Source: Coxiellaceae bacterium UBA1530 (lineage in GTDB: Bacteria; Pseudomonadota; Gammaproteobacteria; Coxiellales; Coxiellaceae). From it: a stretch of DNA of 16,430 bases. Positions 1 through 5,106 of the stretch are shown piece after piece. The first letter of the stretch is position 1, and the number at the start of each line of letters is the position of its first letter. Both the position numbers and the translations under genes were made by a program. The notes below the pieces were generated by a model, which worked only from the letters and a program-made list of their open reading frames with translations, made no database searches and was not told where the DNA came from. Where the stretch lies: NCBI GenBank assembly GCA_002323325.1, contig DCQA01000002.1:1-16430 (forward strand), given 5' to 3'.

Positions 1-271
1 GATCGTCAAAGTAACTTAGCGTCTGTAAAGGAACCAAAGCAACCGTCCAGTTTTTTTCTGGTTGTTTAGCCTTAAATTTATAGGCACACAAAGGTGCCTG
101 TTGAATGACCTGACTAGTATCGTGTGCTATCTCTAACATATAGGGTGGTGCATTTTTCATAGCTGATGATGAATCATCGCACGCTTGAAAAAAATATCCC
201 GCTAAAGATACAGCATAACTTGATGCAGAGAATCCTAACAAAAATATAACCGTAAAGATTACTTTTTTCAT
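1..271 (-). CDS. Exported hypothetical protein, 5' part only (runs off the left edge)
   Basis: Reading leftward from an ATG at 271, 90 codons stay open to the window edge, so the C-terminus is missing. The first 20 residues form a classic Sec signal peptide: a Lys-Lys N-region, a hydrophobic core rich in Ile, Phe, Val and Leu, then a Ser-Ser-Tyr-Ala end that fits signal peptidase I cleavage. The predicted mature part begins Val-Ser-Leu-Ala-Gly and has two cysteines in the visible portion, so it is probably periplasmic or secreted. An AAGGA ribosome binding site lies 9 nt upstream of the ATG, which makes this start convincing. I do not recognise a family. The gene is divergent from the cysteine synthase-like gene, with a 192-bp gap between them. 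Confidence 0.75.
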   Translation of the reverse strand, partial: MKKVIFTVIFLLGFSASSYAVSLAGYFFQACDDSSSAMKNAPPYMLEIAHDTSQVIQQAPLCAYKFKAKQPEKNWTVALVPLQTLSYFDD

Positions 272-408
272 ACCATCACGTCCTTTTAAAAATTTCAGAT
301 TGAATACTGAAGATAATTCAATGATCTCTTTAAAGCAACGCCATCGTTAATACGAAGAATTATTGATGATTTGATGAATACACTTAAGTTCAACGATGCT
401 ATGAAGTT

Positions 409-436
409 TTTGATTGTACCAGATATGGAGTATGAT
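409..436 (+). promoter_or_regulatory. Candidate sigma70 promoter for the cysteine synthase-like gene
   Basis: TTTGAT at 409-414 and TATGAT at 431-436 are separated by 16 bp and sit just upstream of the start at 464. The -10 matches the consensus at five of six positions; the -35 match is only partial. Transcription would begin around 443, giving a leader of about 20 nt. This is a pattern match only. Confidence 0.3.
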
Positions 437-463
437 AGATTTCCTAAACAATAAGATCAGCTT

Positions 464-1444
464 ATGTCATCGACAAGAAACGCTGAATATCCGAATCTAT
501 TAGATCTGATCGGTAATACTCCGATGATCAGACTTGAAAAGATGTGCACTAATCCGAATGTTACTTTATTGGGCAAACTGGAATGTTATAACCCAACTTT
601 TAGTATTAAAGATAGAATGGTTGCCTACATCTTTGAGCAGGCGATTAAAGCCAATAAGATTTCTCCCAAGACTACGGTTGTAGAGGCTTCGTCAGGGAAT
701 GCAGCGTCCTCGGTTGCAATGCTTGCTGCTAGACACGATCTAAAGTCAATTATCACTGTCCCAGACACAACAAGTATTGAGAAAATACAACTGGCCAAGC
801 TCTACGGAGCAACCGTTATCCTTTGCCCGCATGATGCCTCATCAGAATCCCCCGACCACTACGCAAATAAAGCAATCTCAATCGCAGAAACAATACCGAA
901 TAGCTTTATTCTCGATCAATACAATAATCCACTTAATATCGAAGCGCATTACCATTCCACAGCGCAAGAAATTCTAAATCAAACGCATAATAACGTCGAT
1001 TTTATTATTGGTTGCGCAAGCACTGGTGGTACTATGTCTGGTATTGGTAGGCATGTTAAGGCAAGCTCACCTGCAACACAGATCATCATTGCTGATTCAC
1101 AAGCATCAATTTTTAAATCCCAGTTTGATAACAACCAAGCTAATCCCAAAACTATCCAGCCAACAATCATTGAAGGTGCTGGTAAGTCTTATTTGCCAGG
1201 ATGCTTGGAGATGCGACACTTTGATGAGATTGTTACGGTCACCGACAAGCAAGCAATTGATACTTTATATCGTGTTGCGCGACAAGAGGGCTTGTGTCTC
1301 GGCCTTTCAGCATCATTAGCCTTGTTTGCATCACTTAACCTAATTGAAAAAGAGCAATTTTCAATCCCGACGACAATTGTGACGGTATTAGCGGACAGTG
1401 GTTTGAAATATTTATCTAAACTTACTGATATAAGTGATCGATAG
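464..1444 (+). CDS. PLP-dependent cysteine synthase / cystathionine beta-synthase-like enzyme
   Basis: This is a 326-aa fold-type II PLP enzyme. LIGNTP at 15-20 is the family's N-terminal signature. Lys49 in SIKDR is the expected Schiff-base lysine. E-A-S-S-G-N at 74-79 is the substrate-binding Asn loop, and S-T-G-G-T at 186-190 the phosphate-binding loop. A near C-terminal ADSG (family PDSG) is present. The stretch around 145-171 (IPNS.ILDQY.N..N..AHY..TA.EIL) resembles animal cystathionine beta-synthase more than typical CysK/CysM, but there is no room for a C-terminal CBS regulatory domain. The expected product is L-cysteine (from O-acetylserine plus sulfide) or cystathionine (from serine plus homocysteine); I cannot choose between them. 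Some family positions differ: GTGGT is STGGT, and the late G-x-S-x-G is G-L-S-A-S. The Shine-Dalgarno is weak. By my count five of nine Arg codons are AGA/AGG. The next gene encodes a cysteine-rich secreted peptide. Confidence 0.85.
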   Translation: MSSTRNAEYPNLLDLIGNTPMIRLEKMCTNPNVTLLGKLECYNPTFSIKDRMVAYIFEQAIKANKISPKTTVVEASSGNAASSVAMLAARHDLKSIITVPDTTSIEKIQLAKLYGATVILCPHDASSESPDHYANKAISIAETIPNSFILDQYNNPLNIEAHYHSTAQEILNQTHNNVDFIIGCASTGGTMSGIGRHVKASSPATQIIIADSQASIFKSQFDNNQANPKTIQPTIIEGAGKSYLPGCLEMRHFDEIVTVTDKQAIDTLYRVARQEGLCLGLSASLALFASLNLIEKEQFSIPTTIVTVLADSGLKYLSKLTDISDR

Positions 1445-1581
1445 TATTTTTCTGATAAAAAATGATGACTAGCATCACACAAGCGAAAGCGCTGATAGTC
1501 TTTATGTACTACGGTTAGCGCCATTGGGTACAGTGATGATATTTTCTAGATCATGCTGGGATAATATGACAAGTTGACTTT

Positions 1582-1625
1582 TTTTAAGCCCTTGTTAGCA
1601 CATTTTTCCTTAAAACAAAAAAATC
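1582..1625. repeat. 44-bp direct repeat, copy 1 (left of the Cys-rich peptide gene)
   Basis: This 44-bp sequence recurs perfectly at 2133-2176, an offset of 551 bp. It contains a 7-bp inverted repeat, TTTTAAG (1582-1588) and CTTAAAA (1609-1615), separated by 20 bp, followed by C and seven A. Beyond the perfect part, the next ~14 bp differ from copy 2 only by transitions (9 of 14 identical), so the ancestral unit was probably longer. The two copies bracket the small secreted peptide gene. Confidence 0.9.
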
Positions 1626-1658
1626 AATACCATAGCAACAATACACGCTAATTTATAC

Positions 1659-1681
1659 TATAATAAAAATATATATAGGAG
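1659..1681 (+). promoter_or_regulatory. Perfect -10 box and strong ribosome binding site of the Cys-rich peptide gene
   Basis: A consensus TATAAT at 1659-1664 overlaps a second -10-like TATACT (1654-1659). An AGGAG Shine-Dalgarno at 1677-1681 stands 7 nt before the ATG at 1689. No convincing -35 hexamer lies at the right distance, so an activator may be needed or the promoter may be elsewhere. The ribosome binding site is close to ideal and is the main evidence that this short gene is translated. Confidence 0.5.
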
Positions 1682-1688
1682 AATAATA

Positions 1689-1931
1689 ATGAAAACTTTA
1701 TCCTTTAATATCCTTAAACCTTTTGCTTTTACTGCTTTATTTATTGTCTTTGCTGCGAGTTTTAATACTGCTGAGGCTGAAAGTCATGGTTGCCCGAGCA
1801 GCGATCAACATTGCAAGGGTCCTAACGATAGATGTGACTCTACGCCTGATTGCGGGGCGGGTTATTGTTGTAAAAAACAGAATGGTTTAACTAAACAATG
1901 CGTGTATGAAGCAAATGATTGCAATGAATAA
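1689..1931 (+). CDS. Small secreted cysteine-rich (eight-Cys) knottin-like peptide
   Basis: The 80-aa product has an N-terminal signal peptide with a hydrophobic stretch at about 11-26, ending T-A-E-A, with likely cleavage after Ala30. The mature part is about 50 residues and contains eight cysteines (35, 42, 49, 55, 60, 61, 71, 78), spaced C-x6-C-x6-C-x5-C-x4-CC-x9-C-x6-C. An even number and an adjacent CC pair suggest four disulfides formed in an oxidising compartment. The segment C-D-S-T-P-D-C-G-A-G-Y-C-C resembles the C-x-(S/T)-x-x-(D/E)-C-x-x-G-x-C-C core of eukaryotic disulfide-rich peptides (knottin, WAP and Dickkopf/colipase-type), but I cannot assign a family. There is no catalytic motif. 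It could be a secreted toxin, a protease inhibitor-like factor or an envelope protein. It has its own -10 box and ribosome binding site and lies between 44-bp direct repeats, which suggests a mobile or duplicated module. Confidence 0.8.
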   Translation: MKTLSFNILKPFAFTALFIVFAASFNTAEAESHGCPSSDQHCKGPNDRCDSTPDCGAGYCCKKQNGLTKQCVYEANDCNE

Positions 1932-2097
1932 TCAAATATTATTTAACATGTTTTACAAAATAACCATCTACTTGTAATAGGAATCGTTTCTTTGAAAAAA
2001 ACGTAAAAGTCATGGATATGGCATTTCTCTTTACTAAATTAGTTTAAACTTATTTTATAAATGAATTTAGAACGAAAATCGATATTGTTTTTACTGC

Positions 2098-2132
2098 AAT
2101 ACTCGTCAATATGGTCTAACAATAGCCGCATG
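2098..2132. repeat. 35-bp repeat, copy 1
   Basis: This sequence matches 2185-2219 at 31 of 35 positions (offset 87 bp). It directly abuts copy 2 of the 44-bp repeat, which begins at 2133. Three of the four mismatches are transitions, consistent with an old duplication rather than a recent slip. Confidence 0.8.
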
Positions 2133-2176
2133 TTTTAAGCCCTTGTTAGCACATTTTTCCTTAAAACAAAAAAATC
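2133..2176. repeat. 44-bp direct repeat, copy 2 (right of the Cys-rich peptide gene)
   Basis: It is identical over 44 bp to 1582-1625 and in the same orientation, with the same internal TTTTAAG/CTTAAAA inverted repeat (2133-2139 and 2160-2166). It lies between the two 35-bp repeats. Perfect identity here, against diverged neighbouring repeats, implies either a more recent duplication or selection. Confidence 0.9.
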
Positions 2177-2184
2177 GATGTCAT

Positions 2185-2219
2185 AATACTCGTCAATATA
2201 GTCTAATAATACCTGCATG
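2185..2219. repeat. 35-bp repeat, copy 2
   Basis: It is 31/35 identical to 2098-2132. It begins 8 bp after the end of the 44-bp repeat copy 2 and is followed by unrelated sequence rather than another 44-bp unit. The cluster therefore looks like a truncated tandem array. Confidence 0.8.
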
Positions 2220-2285
2220 AGAGGCCCACTATAAAATCAAAATACCGCAGATTCGTTGGGTTACCTAAAACTGTACGTTCAGCAT

Positions 2286-3683
2286 TCAAAACGGTAGCTC
2301 TAAATCAGGATCAATGGACAAAAGAGCATTACGAAAGCACGTCTGAATAACATTAAGCTGATCCTGGGTTTTAGCCTCAAAACGAATCACTAAATAAGCC
2401 GACGTGTTAGATGGCCGTACTAAGCCCCACCCATAACCGAAGTCAACGCGCAGTCCATCAATCGTGATTCGCTTTGCGTCTCCAAAGTCTCCTTCAATTA
2501 ATGCATCCATAAATGCAGACTTTTTCTCTTCTGCCATAGGAAGCTTTAATTCAGGCGTATTCATACTATCTGGCAACACTTGAAATAACTCACTACATGT
2601 TGATGACTGAGATGCTACAATGCGTAATGCCCGCGCCCCCACATAGGCACCATCATCAAAACCAAACCACTCATCATTAAAAAAGATATGCCCACTCATT
2701 TCACCTGCAAAAGGAGCAGATTCGGCAATCATGCGTTTTTTAATTAAAGAGTGCCCGGTTTGATTCATAATCGGCACACCACCCCACTCAGTGATTTTTT
2801 GCGGCAAATGATTCGTACACTTAACATCAAAAACAATCTTTGATCCCGGGTGTTGCTTCAAAACATCTTGCGCAAAAAACAATAACTGGCGATCAGGCCA
2901 AATAATCTCACCCTCATTAGTGATTAAACCCAAACGATCACCATCACCATCAAATGCTAAACCCACATCTGCGTGATGTGCTTTAACCGCAGCACGAATA
3001 TCGTCTAAGTTTTCAGGAATAGTTGGGTCCGGATGATGATTGGGAAAGTGACCATCGACCTCACAGAATAATTCAATCACCTCACAACCTATAGCGCGGT
3101 ATAATGCAGGAGCCACCACACCAGCAATACCATTCCCACAATCAACCACCACTTTCAGTGGGCGTTGCAATTGAACCTGTTCACTCACATAGCGAATATA
3201 GGGCTCTATTATCTCATGTTCACGATAACCACCCTGTTGCGACGCCACCATCCAATCATGCTCTGTAATTCGTTGGTAGAGTATCTGAACGCCTTCCGTA
3301 CTCAACGTCACACCATCTAATACAGACTTAAACCCATTGTGATGACCTGGATTGTGACTTGCTGTGACCATAATCCCTGAGTTAGCGGATAGAGTTTTTG
3401 TGGCGAAATACACCAAAGGCGTTGGCACTTGACCAATATCAATGACGTCACAACCGCTTTGACGCAACCCAACCACTAGCGCTTGCGTAAGCTCAAACCC
3501 AGTCAATCGACCATCCCGCCCGACAATTACTTCTCGGCCACCTTTTTGCTGAACCATTGAGCCAAACACTAAACCGATGGCGTAAGCGATACCGGGGCTA
3601 ACCCCAGACTCATTGGCCTCGCCACGAATATCATAAGTGCGAAAAATGCCTTTTGGGATAATGGATGGCAATTCGTATTGCAT
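2286..3683 (-). CDS. algC: Phosphomannomutase/phosphoglucomutase (AlgC type)
   Basis: This is a 465-aa alpha-D-phosphohexomutase that interconverts hexose 6- and 1-phosphates, feeding GDP-mannose, UDP-glucose and LPS or exopolysaccharide synthesis in the cytosol. T-A-S-H-N-P places the phosphorylated catalytic serine at 109. F-D-G-D-G-D-R carries the metal-binding aspartates at 245, 247 and 249. G-E-M-S-G-H (327-332) is the sugar-specificity loop, and R-P-S-N-T-S (423-428) the phosphate-binding loop. The frame is open to 3749, but that start would overlap dut by 62 bp. The ATG at 3683, four bases past the dut stop with AGGA ten bases upstream, gives the family N-terminus (..KGIFRTYDIRG) and a normal length. 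It follows dut as in Pseudomonas and is surely co-transcribed. P. aeruginosa AlgC accepts both mannose and glucose phosphates; dual activity here is inferred. Confidence 0.93.
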   Translation of the reverse strand: MQYELPSIIPKGIFRTYDIRGEANESGVSPGIAYAIGLVFGSMVQQKGGREVIVGRDGRLTGFELTQALVVGLRQSGCDVIDIGQVPTPLVYFATKTLSANSGIMVTASHNPGHHNGFKSVLDGVTLSTEGVQILYQRITEHDWMVASQQGGYREHEIIEPYIRYVSEQVQLQRPLKVVVDCGNGIAGVVAPALYRAIGCEVIELFCEVDGHFPNHHPDPTIPENLDDIRAAVKAHHADVGLAFDGDGDRLGLITNEGEIIWPDRQLLFFAQDVLKQHPGSKIVFDVKCTNHLPQKITEWGGVPIMNQTGHSLIKKRMIAESAPFAGEMSGHIFFNDEWFGFDDGAYVGARALRIVASQSSTCSELFQVLPDSMNTPELKLPMAEEKKSAFMDALIEGDFGDAKRITIDGLRVDFGYGWGLVRPSNTSAYLVIRFEAKTQDQLNVIQTCFRNALLSIDPDLELPF

Positions 3684-3687
3684 TAAC

Positions 3688-4143
3688 TTATTGTCCTGTG
3701 CTTCCAAAACCACCTTCTCCTCGTTGCGTTTGTTCAAATTCATCAACAATACTAAATTGTGCTTTTAATACCGGTAAAATCACTAATTGCGCGATACGCT
3801 CACCTGGCTCGATCGTATAAGTATTTTCACTGCGATTCCAACAAGAGACCATGAGAGGCCCTTGATAGTCTGAATCGATTAATCCGACCAAATTACCTAA
3901 GACAACACCGTGCTTATGTCCCAAACCTGAGCGAGGTAAGATAGTGGCTGCCAACGTCGGGTCCCCTAAATGAATAGCAATACCCGTTGAAATTAACTCT
4001 GTTTGACCGGGTTTTAAAGCTAAAGCGTCGTCTAAACACGCCCTTAAATCCAAGCCCGCAGATCCTTGTGTTGCGTACTCTGGTATGGCCATTTCGGCTC
4101 CAATCCGTGAATCAACAATTTTTAACTGAACAGACCGAAACAT
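3688..4143 (-). CDS. dut: Deoxyuridine 5'-triphosphate nucleotidohydrolase (dUTPase)
   Basis: This is a 151-aa homotrimeric-type dUTPase that hydrolyses dUTP to dUMP and pyrophosphate, keeping uracil out of DNA and supplying dUMP for thymidylate synthesis. All five motifs are present: G-S-A-G-L-D-L-R-A at 27-35; L-P-R-S-G-L-G-H-K-H-G (motif 2); G-L-I-D-S-D-Y-Q-G-P (motif 3, with catalytic Asp and the uracil-pocket Tyr); E-R-I-A-Q-L-V (motif 4); and the C-terminal R-G-E-G-G-F-G-S-T-G P-loop-like motif that closes over the triphosphate. Length equals the E. coli enzyme. The ATG is supported by AAGGAG eight bases upstream. It is the first gene of a two-gene unit with algC; in E. coli and Pseudomonas coaBC precedes it, but here it does not. 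Confidence 0.96.
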   Translation of the reverse strand: MFRSVQLKIVDSRIGAEMAIPEYATQGSAGLDLRACLDDALALKPGQTELISTGIAIHLGDPTLAATILPRSGLGHKHGVVLGNLVGLIDSDYQGPLMVSCWNRSENTYTIEPGERIAQLVILPVLKAQFSIVDEFEQTQRGEGGFGSTGQ

Positions 4144-4291
4144 GCACGTTGCTCCTTAAAATGAAAAAAAACTAGGCTACCTTGTTTACCAGTGGATATC
4201 TAGATTACAAATGATGGGACATCAGCTATCGAAATTAACAATGACGATATCCACATTCAAGCTGATCAAGTCTGCTTAAAAAAATACTTCT

Positions 4292-4335
4292 GGTGGTTTA
4301 GTCAAGGATCAGTCAGTCAGCTCCTTCATACCACC
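4292..4335. repeat. Interrupted inverted repeat (possible hairpin)
   Basis: GGTGGT (4292-4297) pairs with ACCACC (4330-4335). Inside it AAGGA (4304-4308) pairs with TCCTT (4322-4326) around a 13-nt loop containing a TCAG triplication. Read on the minus strand, a T7 run follows about 8 nt past the stem, so it could be a relic terminator for a gene that formerly lay upstream of dut. It is upstream of the rpmB promoter and so is not part of that mRNA. Confidence 0.35.
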
Positions 4336-4479
4336 CTAAAAAAACCCAACCCACTGAATTAATGTGAATAATTATATAAATTAGTGTATCAAATGCCTGT
4401 TTGAATGGATTTCTAAGACAAACAGCTAAACCACGACCTTTAAACCTACAAGCAGTATAAGAAGAAAGGAAAAATTAAG

Positions 4480-4508
4480 TTTACAAACAACGATGGGTTT
4501 GGTATAAA
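4480..4508 (+). promoter_or_regulatory. Strong sigma70 promoter of rpmB-rpmG (extended -10)
   Basis: TTTACA (4480-4485) and TATAAA (4503-4508) each match the consensus at five of six positions, with the ideal 17-bp spacer. TGG directly before the -10 provides the extended TGn element. Transcription should begin near 4515, leaving a short leader that contains the rpmB ribosome binding site. High strength fits a ribosomal protein operon. Confidence 0.65.
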
Positions 4509-4543
4509 ACACCGCTTAGTAGCACTTAGATAGGAGCTCTGTC

Positions 4544-4780
4544 ATGTCAAGATCATGTCAAGTCACGGGAAAAGGCCCAATAGTGGGTAACAATGTTTCT
4601 CACGCAAACAATAAAACTAGAAGACGCTTTCTTCCAAACTTGCATAAAAAACGCATCTGGATCCCTAGCGAGCAACGCTACGTGACTCTTCGTGTTTCTG
4701 CACGCGGGCTTCGCACGATCGATAAGATCGGTATTGAAGCAGCTATAAAGCGCATTAACAACAACGAAAATATCAACTAG
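4544..4780 (+). CDS. rpmB: 50S ribosomal protein L28
   Basis: This 78-aa protein, the same length as E. coli L28, binds 23S rRNA in the large subunit. The N-terminus (S-R-S-C-Q-V-T-G-K-G-P) and the R-R-F-x-P-N-L-x-x-K-R-I-W motif are diagnostic, followed by the R-V-S-A-R-G-L-R-T-I-D-K-x-G C-terminal block. The ATG at 4544 is preceded by TAGGAG at 4531-4536. It is basic throughout. rpmG follows 11 bp later in the same direction, the standard operon arrangement, and a promoter lies directly upstream. Confidence 0.97.
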   Translation: MSRSCQVTGKGPIVGNNVSHANNKTRRRFLPNLHKKRIWIPSEQRYVTLRVSARGLRTIDKIGIEAAIKRINNNENIN

Positions 4781-4791
4781 AGGCAATCGAC

Positions 4792-5007
4792 ATGGCATCA
4801 AAAGGTCCACGCGAAAAAATCATGTTACTTTCTAGCGGAAAAACTCAGGCTGGAAAAGCAACAGGTTACTTTTACACCACTTACAAAAATAAAAATAATA
4901 CCCCTGATAAGATCGAACTCATGAAATTTGATCCTCGTGCATTCGATGAAAAAACTGGGAAATGTGGCATGATGATTAAATTCAAAGAGAAAAAAATTCC
5001 TAAGTAG
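4792..5007 (+). CDS. rpmG: 50S ribosomal protein L33, unusually long form
   Basis: The product is recognisable as bacterial L33: R-E-K-I-x-L at 7-12, then (Y/F)-F-Y-T-T-x-K-N-K around 27-34, P-D-K-I-E-L-x-K-F-D-P, and a basic tail. It is 71 aa, against 55 in E. coli L33. Relative to E. coli there are about six extra residues in the first loop (after Ser-Ser) and about nine near the C-terminus (after F-D-P). It lacks the four zinc-binding cysteines of the C+ type, having a single Cys. L33 lies near the ribosomal E site, so the insertions could touch that region. The reading frame is clean and a terminator follows; it is the second gene of the rpmB operon. Confidence 0.93.
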   Translation: MASKGPREKIMLLSSGKTQAGKATGYFYTTYKNKNNTPDKIELMKFDPRAFDEKTGKCGMMIKFKEKKIPK

Positions 5008-5035
5008 ATTTTAAGCAAAAAAACAAACGGAATAT

Positions 5036-5071
5036 AACCACTTTCATGCCAGTCATGTCAGTGGTTTTTTT
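5036..5071 (+). terminator. Rho-independent terminator after rpmG
   Basis: AACCACT (5036-5042) pairs with AGTGGTT (5060-5066). The loop can form an additional CATG/CATG pairing, and a T-run follows immediately. It lies 29 bp after the rpmG stop. On the opposite strand the T-tract is poor, so it mainly serves the ribosomal protein operon. Confidence 0.8.
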
Positions 5072-5106
5072 ATATCTGCCTGACCAGACACATAAACGAT
5101 GCGTGT

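Larger units (their letters stand above)
1932..2285. other. Gene-free, repeat-bearing intergenic region right of the Cys-rich peptide
   Basis: This AT-rich stretch lies between the peptide stop and the phosphomannomutase stop. An AT-only hairpin (1927-1932 with 1938-1943) starts within the peptide's last codons, but no T-run follows directly, so it is at best a weak terminator. The right half is a repeat cluster in the order 35-bp repeat, 44-bp repeat, 8-bp spacer, 35-bp repeat (2098-2219). A 25-codon open frame at 2061-2138 lacks a ribosome binding site and runs into the repeats, so I do not call it a gene. I see no clear terminator for the minus-strand gene ending at 2286. Confidence 0.7.
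4144..4543. other. 400-bp gap between divergent dut and rpmB; holds a hairpin and the rpmB promoter
   Basis: In Pseudomonas and E. coli, coaBC and radC lie between dut and rpmB; neither is visible here. A 52-codon stop-free stretch on the plus strand (4204-4359) has no ATG, GTG or TTG and I cannot match it to a family, so it is not called a gene. The gap contains an interrupted inverted repeat (4292-4335) and, at its right end, the rpmB promoter. I could not identify a good dut promoter. Confidence 0.7.

Noticed and set aside
317..454. A 46-codon open stretch ahead of the cysteine synthase-like gene, in frame with it and containing an ATG at 374, as a leader peptide or gene remnant
   Set aside because: There is no ribosome binding site, a TAA stop precedes the real start, and a stretch of this length is expected by chance in AT-rich DNA.
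1465..1518. A 17-codon frame and a hairpin-like sequence (1467-1500) just after the cysteine synthase-like gene
   Set aside because: The frame has no ribosome binding site. The hairpin pairs imperfectly and lacks a T-run, so it is neither a gene nor a convincing terminator.
979..1524. Antisense open frames over the cysteine synthase-like gene
   Set aside because: They have no motifs or ribosome binding sites and lie opposite a clearly conserved gene; they are shadows of its codon structure.
4192..4254. A 9-bp inverted repeat (4192-4200 with 4246-4254) upstream of dut as an operator
   Set aside because: The arms are 45 bp apart, and a 9-bp match is reasonably likely by chance within 400 bp of AT-rich DNA.
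4204..4362. A 52-codon stop-free plus-strand stretch between dut and rpmB that reads like protein
   Set aside because: It contains no ATG, GTG or TTG codon, directly follows a stop, and matches no family I know, including RadC or CoaBC.
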